10,090 nucleotides of DNA from an uncultured Prevotella sp. (lineage in GTDB: Bacteria; Bacteroidota; Bacteroidia; Bacteroidales; Bacteroidaceae): contig CAKOVA010000064.1 in NCBI GenBank assembly GCA_934120735.1, positions 1-10,090 on the forward strand, read 5' to 3'. The position numbers and the translations under genes were made by a program. Under the pieces are notes generated by a model. The model searched no databases, was not told the DNA's origin, and saw nothing but the letters and a program-made list of their open reading frames with translations. How positions within the stretch are numbered: position 1 is the first letter of the stretch; each line of letters opens with the position of its first letter. Below, in pieces: positions 7,462 to 10,090 of this stretch.

Positions 7462-7935
7462 ATGAAAAAGCACATTTTTATGTATTTATTAGCGGTGGTA
7501 ACCCTCTTATGTGGATGTACGCAAGAACAAATGGATTCGCTTCCTACAAGCGATTTAAATCAGGCGGCTAATTCCCAAGGAGATCTTTCGAACATGGTCG
7601 TATTAGTAGTCAATCAGCTTACGTCCTCCAATGAGCGGGTAGGGTATGTAATGTATGATACCCAAGAAAACAAATATTCATCATTGACGGAGGATGAATA
7701 CGATTTGCTTTGGACTTGCGCAAACATTGTTGCAAACGGTGACGCTGACATACAAACACGTGGTGGCGCAGCTTCTCCGAGGTGGCACAGTGCGGGACAG
7801 GGCAGTAGTGCTTTGGACGCCATCAGTATAGCTAATAATTTAAAGTCAAGAATCCCAAAAGGACATGATTTCGAAATCAAAGTGGTATATTCTTCAGATA
7901 AAAAACACTTTACCGTTTATTGGCGCCTGATTTAG
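7462..7935 (+). CDS. Small lipoprotein of unknown function
   Basis: I do not recognise this protein. It has 157 residues. A lipoprotein signal is clear: KKH start, hydrophobic stretch 5-16, lipobox LCGC with C19 lipidated. The next 20 residues are polar and low in structure (QEQMDSLPTSDLNQAANSQG). A more regular region follows: a likely beta-strand at about 44-50 (NMVVLVV), a Trp/Cys segment (DLLWTCANIVANG), a Gly/Ser-rich turn (RGGAASPRWHSAGQGSSA), a helix (ALDAISIANNLKSRI) and a C-terminal strand pair ending HFTVYWRLI. It has its own promoter candidate, so it seems separate from the trehalose operon. The ATG fits the signal peptide exactly. No transposase or known toxin, adhesin or SusD features are seen. 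Confidence 0.8.
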   Translation: MKKHIFMYLLAVVTLLCGCTQEQMDSLPTSDLNQAANSQGDLSNMVVLVVNQLTSSNERVGYVMYDTQENKYSSLTEDEYDLLWTCANIVANGDADIQTRGGAASPRWHSAGQGSSALDAISIANNLKSRIPKGHDFEIKVVYSSDKKHFTVYWRLI

Positions 7936-8003
7936 ACAACATGAATGATGTCAATTGGAAAAAAATGAATCTACCAACTTGACTCTTTCATTTAAGGGCA
8001 ATA

Positions 8004-8205
8004 TTGTTTCAACAACGAATGAAAGCCAATGAAACGAATAAACCAAACAAGACAATGAACGCAAGCGTTCTGCGAATGAAGTAAATATGTCGACATAAAC
8101 ATGTTGTGCGTCTTTGTCAAATTCACTTTCATTCGGAGAACGCCGGCGTACATTAATTCAGATAATCTGATTCGCTTTCATTGGTTTTATTTGTTGTTGA
8201 AACAA
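8004..8205. repeat. Long imperfect inverted repeat, arms of about 82-84 nt
   Basis: The left arm 8004-8085 and the reverse complement of the right arm 8122-8205 align over their whole length with about 60 matching positions. The outer 13 nt are perfect (TTGTTTCAACAAC), as are the blocks CCAATGAAA, CGAAT, GCGTTCT and CGAATGAA. The middle of each arm has diverged for about 17 nt. Smaller dyads sit inside: GAACGC-AA-GCGTTC (8057-8070), its counterpart at 8138-8151, TCAGAT-A-ATCTGA near 8158-8170, and a perfect 12-nt palindrome TATGTCGACATA (8086-8097) at the start of the loop. It fills the gap between the orphan lipoprotein and the rpsU promoter. No protein gene, integrase motif or clear target-site duplication is visible. 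It could be a MITE-like element or a large structured RNA or DNA hairpin. Confidence 0.75.
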
Positions 8206-8287
8206 AAGAGCATGATAGTATTTGACAGCAAACGACCTTTTTTATGGAAGAGCCGAGTCTACGCAAATTAAAATGTAATCTAAAAAC

Positions 8288-8318
8288 TTTGCTGTTTGAT
8301 AAATAAGTCGTAATTTTG
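8288..8318 (+). promoter_or_regulatory. Consensus promoter for rpsU
   Basis: TTTG at 8288-8291 and TAATTTTG at 8311-8318 are spaced by exactly 19 nt, a full match to the Bacteroidetes consensus. The leader to the ATG at 8386 is about 60 nt. This fits strong expression of a ribosomal protein. Confidence 0.8.
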
Positions 8319-8333
8319 CACCCGCATTTGGTG

Positions 8334-8350
8334 GCGTGATGTCATCATGC
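8334..8350 (+). promoter_or_regulatory. Hairpin in the rpsU leader
   Basis: GCGTGAT (8334-8340), loop GTC, ATCATGC (8344-8350) form a 7-bp stem with one G-U pair. A shorter stem CACC (8319-8322)/GGTG (8330-8333) abuts it upstream, near the predicted transcript start. About 35 nt of A-rich leader, with no SD, follow before the start codon. It is a candidate 5' stabilising or autoregulatory structure. Confidence 0.4.
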
Positions 8351-8385
8351 AACATAATAAACTATAAACAATTAAAAAGAACAAC

Positions 8386-8577
8386 ATGATTATCGTACCA
8401 GTAAAAGATGGTGAAAACATCGAAAGGGCTCTTAAAAAATTCAAGAGAAAATTCGATAAAACCGGTGTGTCTAAAGAGTTGCGTGCTCGTCAGCAGTACA
8501 ACAAGCCGTCGGTTTTGAAGCGCCTGAAGATGGAACGTGCCATCTACATACAGAAGTTGCGCGACGCAGAAGAGTAA
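8386..8577 (+). CDS. rpsU: 30S ribosomal protein bS21
   Basis: Small-subunit protein near the 3' end of 16S rRNA and the mRNA exit channel. The protein has 63 residues, the usual length, begins MIIVPVKDGENIERALKKF and carries the family's basic pattern (KFKRKFDKTG, then an Arg/Lys-rich helix to the end). In Bacteroidetes bS21 helps shield the anti-SD of 16S rRNA, which explains why most mRNAs there lack SD sequences (established for Flavobacterium). This gene itself has an A-rich upstream region (AAAAAGAACAAC) and no SD, unlike the strong rpsU SD reported in Flavobacteriia. The tyrosine recombinase gene follows after 135 nt with its own promoter candidate. Confidence 0.97.
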   Translation: MIIVPVKDGENIERALKKFKRKFDKTGVSKELRARQQYNKPSVLKRLKMERAIYIQKLRDAEE

Positions 8578-8591
8578 AATCTTCTAAAAAA

Positions 8592-8623
8592 TTTGGTAGT
8601 TTAAATTAATTTCCTTATTTTCG
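8592..8623 (+). promoter_or_regulatory. Candidate promoter for the recombinase-hpf pair
   Basis: TTTG at 8592-8595, a 20-nt spacer, and TATTTTCG at 8616-8623, which differs from TAnnTTTG at one base. It lies just after rpsU and would give a leader of about 80 nt before the ATG at 8713. Transcription may also read through from rpsU, since no terminator hairpin is seen between them. Confidence 0.5.
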
Positions 8624-8712
8624 TTGCAAAATCTGATGCTGCTCTCTGTGAGAGGACATACATCGTTTCGAGAGAATGAAGCTTCAGAAGCAATACTTCA
8701 ACGGAAGGCGTC

Positions 8713-9591
8713 ATGATAGAAGAGTTTTTGAACTACCTGAGATTTGAGAAAAATCGCTCAGCGCTTACAGCTAAAAGCTACGGCGATGACCTGAGGGCCT
8801 TTGAACGCTATTTTCAAGGCTTAGGGGATCAAATCACATGGGAGTCGGTAGACTCGGATATCATCCGCGGTTGGATGGAGGATATGATGGATCGTGGGAA
8901 CAGTGCCACTTCAATTTGCAGAAGATTGAGTGCATTGCGTTCCCTCTATCGCTATTCCCTTTCCCGAGGCTTGGTTCAGGTCAATCCCACCCTGCGTATA
9001 GAACGTCCTAAGATGGGTAAACCCTTACCGCAGTTTTTGAAAGAATCAGAAATGGATGAGCTGCTGGATGCCAGCACATGGGATACCAGCTATCAAGATG
9101 CGCTCGCGCGTACCATTATTATTACTTTTTATGAAACTGGTATGCGGTTGGCGGAACTGATAGGGTTGGATGATGTTTCAGTAGACTTTGTCAACCAGCA
9201 GTTTAAAGTCCTGGGAAAAAGGAATAAACAGCGACTGGTTCCATTCGGTGATGAATTGTATCAAGTTCTTCAGGAGTATTTGAATCAGCGTAACGAACAA
9301 ATCGTGCGAAAGTCGAAGGCCTTCTTTTTGAGCAGAAACGGTGTACGGATGAACCATAACCAAGTAAGGTATCTTGTGAAGAAGCATCTGTCACTGGTTA
9401 GCACGTTGAAGAAACGTACACCGCACGTGCTTAGACACACCTTTGCAACCACTATGCTCAACAATGGGGCAGGACTTGAGAACGTGCAAAAGCTGCTAGG
9501 GCATGAAAGTCTGGAGACAACCGAAATCTATACGCATACGACGTTTGAGCAGTTGAAAAAAGTCTATGAGAAGGCTCATCCCAGAGCTTAA
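8713..9591 (+). CDS. xerC: Tyrosine recombinase of the XerC/XerD type
   Basis: Site-specific recombinase expected to resolve chromosome dimers at dif with a partner Xer protein. The protein has 292 residues (XerC and XerD are about 298). The N-terminal SAM-like core-binding domain covers about 1-90 (EEFLNYLRFEKNRS, RLSALRSLYRYS). The catalytic domain has the full set: R145 (ETGMRLAEL), K169 (LGKRNKQRLVPF), H238 and R241 (HVLRHTFAT), H264 (LLGHESLETT) and nucleophile Y273 (EIYTHTT). Spacing R145 to K169 and H264 to Y273 equals that in E. coli XerD. The position beside rpsU and hpf is a housekeeping one, which favours a chromosomal Xer over a phage or transposon integrase. XerC is chosen over XerD from the gene neighbourhood, not from sequence. 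The upstream GGAAGG (8703-8708) is at most a weak SD. hpf follows after 26 nt. Confidence 0.9.
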   Translation: MIEEFLNYLRFEKNRSALTAKSYGDDLRAFERYFQGLGDQITWESVDSDIIRGWMEDMMDRGNSATSICRRLSALRSLYRYSLSRGLVQVNPTLRIERPKMGKPLPQFLKESEMDELLDASTWDTSYQDALARTIIITFYETGMRLAELIGLDDVSVDFVNQQFKVLGKRNKQRLVPFGDELYQVLQEYLNQRNEQIVRKSKAFFLSRNGVRMNHNQVRYLVKKHLSLVSTLKKRTPHVLRHTFATTMLNNGAGLENVQKLLGHESLETTEIYTHTTFEQLKKVYEKAHPRA

Positions 9592-9607
9592 CCTTTTTAA
9601 AAATAAC

Positions 9608-9614
9608 AGGAGGT
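9608..9614 (+). promoter_or_regulatory. Perfect Shine-Dalgarno sequence of hpf
   Basis: AGGAGGT ends 3 nt before the ATG at 9618 and is fully complementary to the anti-SD ACCUCCU. Every other gene in the window has no SD or only a partial purine run, so this one stands out in a phylum where SD use is rare. Confidence 0.8.
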
Positions 9615-9617
9615 ATT

Positions 9618-9917
9618 ATGGAAATTAAGATTCAGTCAATTCATTTTGACACTACCGAGAAATTGGAAGCCTTTATAGAAAAAAAAGTAGGCAAGTTAGA
9701 AAAAACATTGGAAGATATTCGGAAAGTAGAGGTGCAACTGAAATTAATCAAGCCAGCAACTGCATTGAATAAGCAGACAGCCATAACGGTAGCCGTTCCT
9801 GGCAGTACTTTGTTTGTGGAGAAAACTTGTGATACATTTGAGGAGGGCATTGACCTCTGTGTAGACGCTATGCGCGTTCAAATCTCCAAATACAAAGAAA
9901 AATTGCGGGCGCATTAA
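9618..9917 (+). CDS. hpf: Ribosome hibernation promoting factor, short form (HPF/RaiA, S30AE family)
   Basis: Binds the 30S decoding and tRNA sites and idles ribosomes in starvation or stationary phase. The protein has 99 residues, the length of the short HPF/YfiA class; the C-terminal dimerisation domain of long HPF is absent. The sequence starts MEIKIQSIHFDTTEKLEAF, continues with a Lys/Glu-rich first helix (EKKVGKLEKTLEDI), strands carrying VEVQLKL and AITVAVPGSTLFVEK, and a second helix (FEEGIDLCVDAMRVQISKYK), the beta-alpha-beta-beta-beta-alpha order of the S30AE fold. It begins 26 nt after the recombinase stop and is probably co-transcribed with it. A perfect SD precedes it, so its translation may respond to how accessible the anti-SD is. 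The last residues KEKLRAH are close to the minimal family end. Confidence 0.93.
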   Translation: MEIKIQSIHFDTTEKLEAFIEKKVGKLEKTLEDIRKVEVQLKLIKPATALNKQTAITVAVPGSTLFVEKTCDTFEEGIDLCVDAMRVQISKYKEKLRAH

Positions 9918-9934
9918 AAAAAAATCAAAAAAGC

Positions 9935-9965
9935 TTTGGGGATTAAAAAATAATCCCTATCTTTG
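9935..9965 (+). promoter_or_regulatory. Promoter with palindromic spacer for the tRNA-Thr (and downstream) unit
   Basis: TTTG at 9935-9938 and TATCTTTG at 9958-9965 match the consensus with a 19-nt spacer. The whole spacer (9939-9957) is a perfect dyad: GGGATTA, five A, TAATCCC. This could be an operator for a regulator bound between the two boxes, or the end hairpin of the hpf transcript. There is no proper T-tract after it. The tRNA starts 52 nt after the -7 box. Confidence 0.75.
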
Positions 9966-10010
9966 CAGCCGTTTTACAACACGTATTAAACAAGTGGTTT
10001 GACGGCTGCA
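9964..10010 (+). promoter_or_regulatory. 9-bp dyad in the tRNA-Thr leader
   Basis: TGCAGCCGT (9964-9972) and ACGGCTGCA (10002-10010) are perfect inverted copies 29 nt apart, ending 7 nt before the tRNA. The left arm overlaps the end of the -7 box and the expected start of transcription, so it may work as a DNA site rather than an RNA stem. Function is unknown. Confidence 0.45.
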
Positions 10011-10017
10011 TAGAATC

Positions 10018-10090
10018 GCCTCTTTAGCTCAGTTGGCCAGAGCACGTGATTTGTAATCTCGGGGTCGTTGGTTCGAATCCGACAAGAGGC
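10018..10090 (+). tRNA. tRNA-Thr (anticodon UGU)
   Basis: A complete 73-nt cloverleaf ends exactly at the window edge. The acceptor stem GCCTCTT/AAGAGGC has 7 perfect pairs. The D stem is GCTC/GAGC. The anticodon loop TTTGTAA carries TGT at 10052-10054. The T arm is GTTGG-TTCGAAT-CCGAC. The anticodon stem CGTGA/TCTCG has one T-T mismatch in the middle. CCA is not encoded within the window, so it is either added by enzyme or lies just outside. In Bacteroidetes this gene usually leads a tRNA cluster before tuf, which I infer continues past the edge. Confidence 0.95.

Noticed and set aside
8004..8205. Possible integron attC site
   Set aside because: The outer arms (TTGTTTCAACAAC and its complement) do not fit the GTTRRRY/RYYYAAC core sites, the element is longer than usual attC sites, and no integrase or cassette array is nearby.
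8713..9591. Tyrosine recombinase as evidence of a mobile element or inverting switch
   Set aside because: It lies in a housekeeping neighbourhood (rpsU, hpf, tRNA-Thr) and has full XerC/D-like length and spacing. No flanking att sites or invertible promoter repeats were found.
9939..9957. Intrinsic terminator of hpf
   Set aside because: The 7-bp hairpin is perfect, but the following bases are TATCTTTGC rather than a T-run, and it fits the promoter spacer exactly. A termination role is possible but not the main call.

Overview
The window looks like chromosomal DNA from a Bacteroidales bacterium, most likely Prevotella or a close relative. Four promoters fit the Bacteroidetes pattern (TTTG, 19-20 nt spacer, TAnnTTTG), three exactly and one with a single -7 mismatch. 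Most genes lack a Shine-Dalgarno (SD) sequence and have A-rich leaders. The cluster rpsU, xerC-type recombinase, short hpf, tRNA-Thr(UGU) is, as I recall it, the Bacteroidetes arrangement that leads into the tRNA/tuf/secE/nusG ribosomal region. All supported genes are on the + strand. The genus assignment is inference.

Layout. 1-1875: promoter and a three-domain Xaa-Pro aminopeptidase (M24B), visibly richer in G+C than its neighbours. 1876-2420: a 545-nt gap holding a strong hairpin, a degenerate minus-strand reading frame that looks like a dispersed repeat, and the promoter region of the next gene. 2421-7248: a probable operon of fused trehalose-6-phosphate synthase/phosphatase, a cytoplasmic GH15 hydrolase (glucoamylase or trehalase type) and a SIMPL-domain lipoprotein. 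7249-7935: a promoter, a long leader and a small orphan lipoprotein. 7936-8385: a 450-nt gap with a roughly 200-nt imperfect inverted repeat, then the rpsU promoter and a hairpin leader. 8386-9917: rpsU (bS21), tyrosine recombinase and hibernation factor hpf. 9918-10090: a tRNA promoter with a perfectly palindromic spacer, then a complete tRNA-Thr gene at the window edge.

How the genes fit together. The fused enzyme makes trehalose from UDP-glucose and glucose-6-phosphate, and the GH15 enzyme behind it could remove trehalose or an alpha-glucan, so the pair looks like a synthesis/turnover module. The right end is translation machinery: bS21, which blocks anti-SD access in Bacteroidetes ribosomes, and HPF, which idles ribosomes.

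The signals I would look at first are the perfect AGGAGGT SD in front of hpf while rpsU has none; the 19-nt spacer of the tRNA promoter, which is exactly a 7-5-7 palindrome; the long inverted repeat upstream of rpsU; and the repeat-like block at 1970-2282. I do not see a clear new defence or mobile system; most genes are housekeeping.
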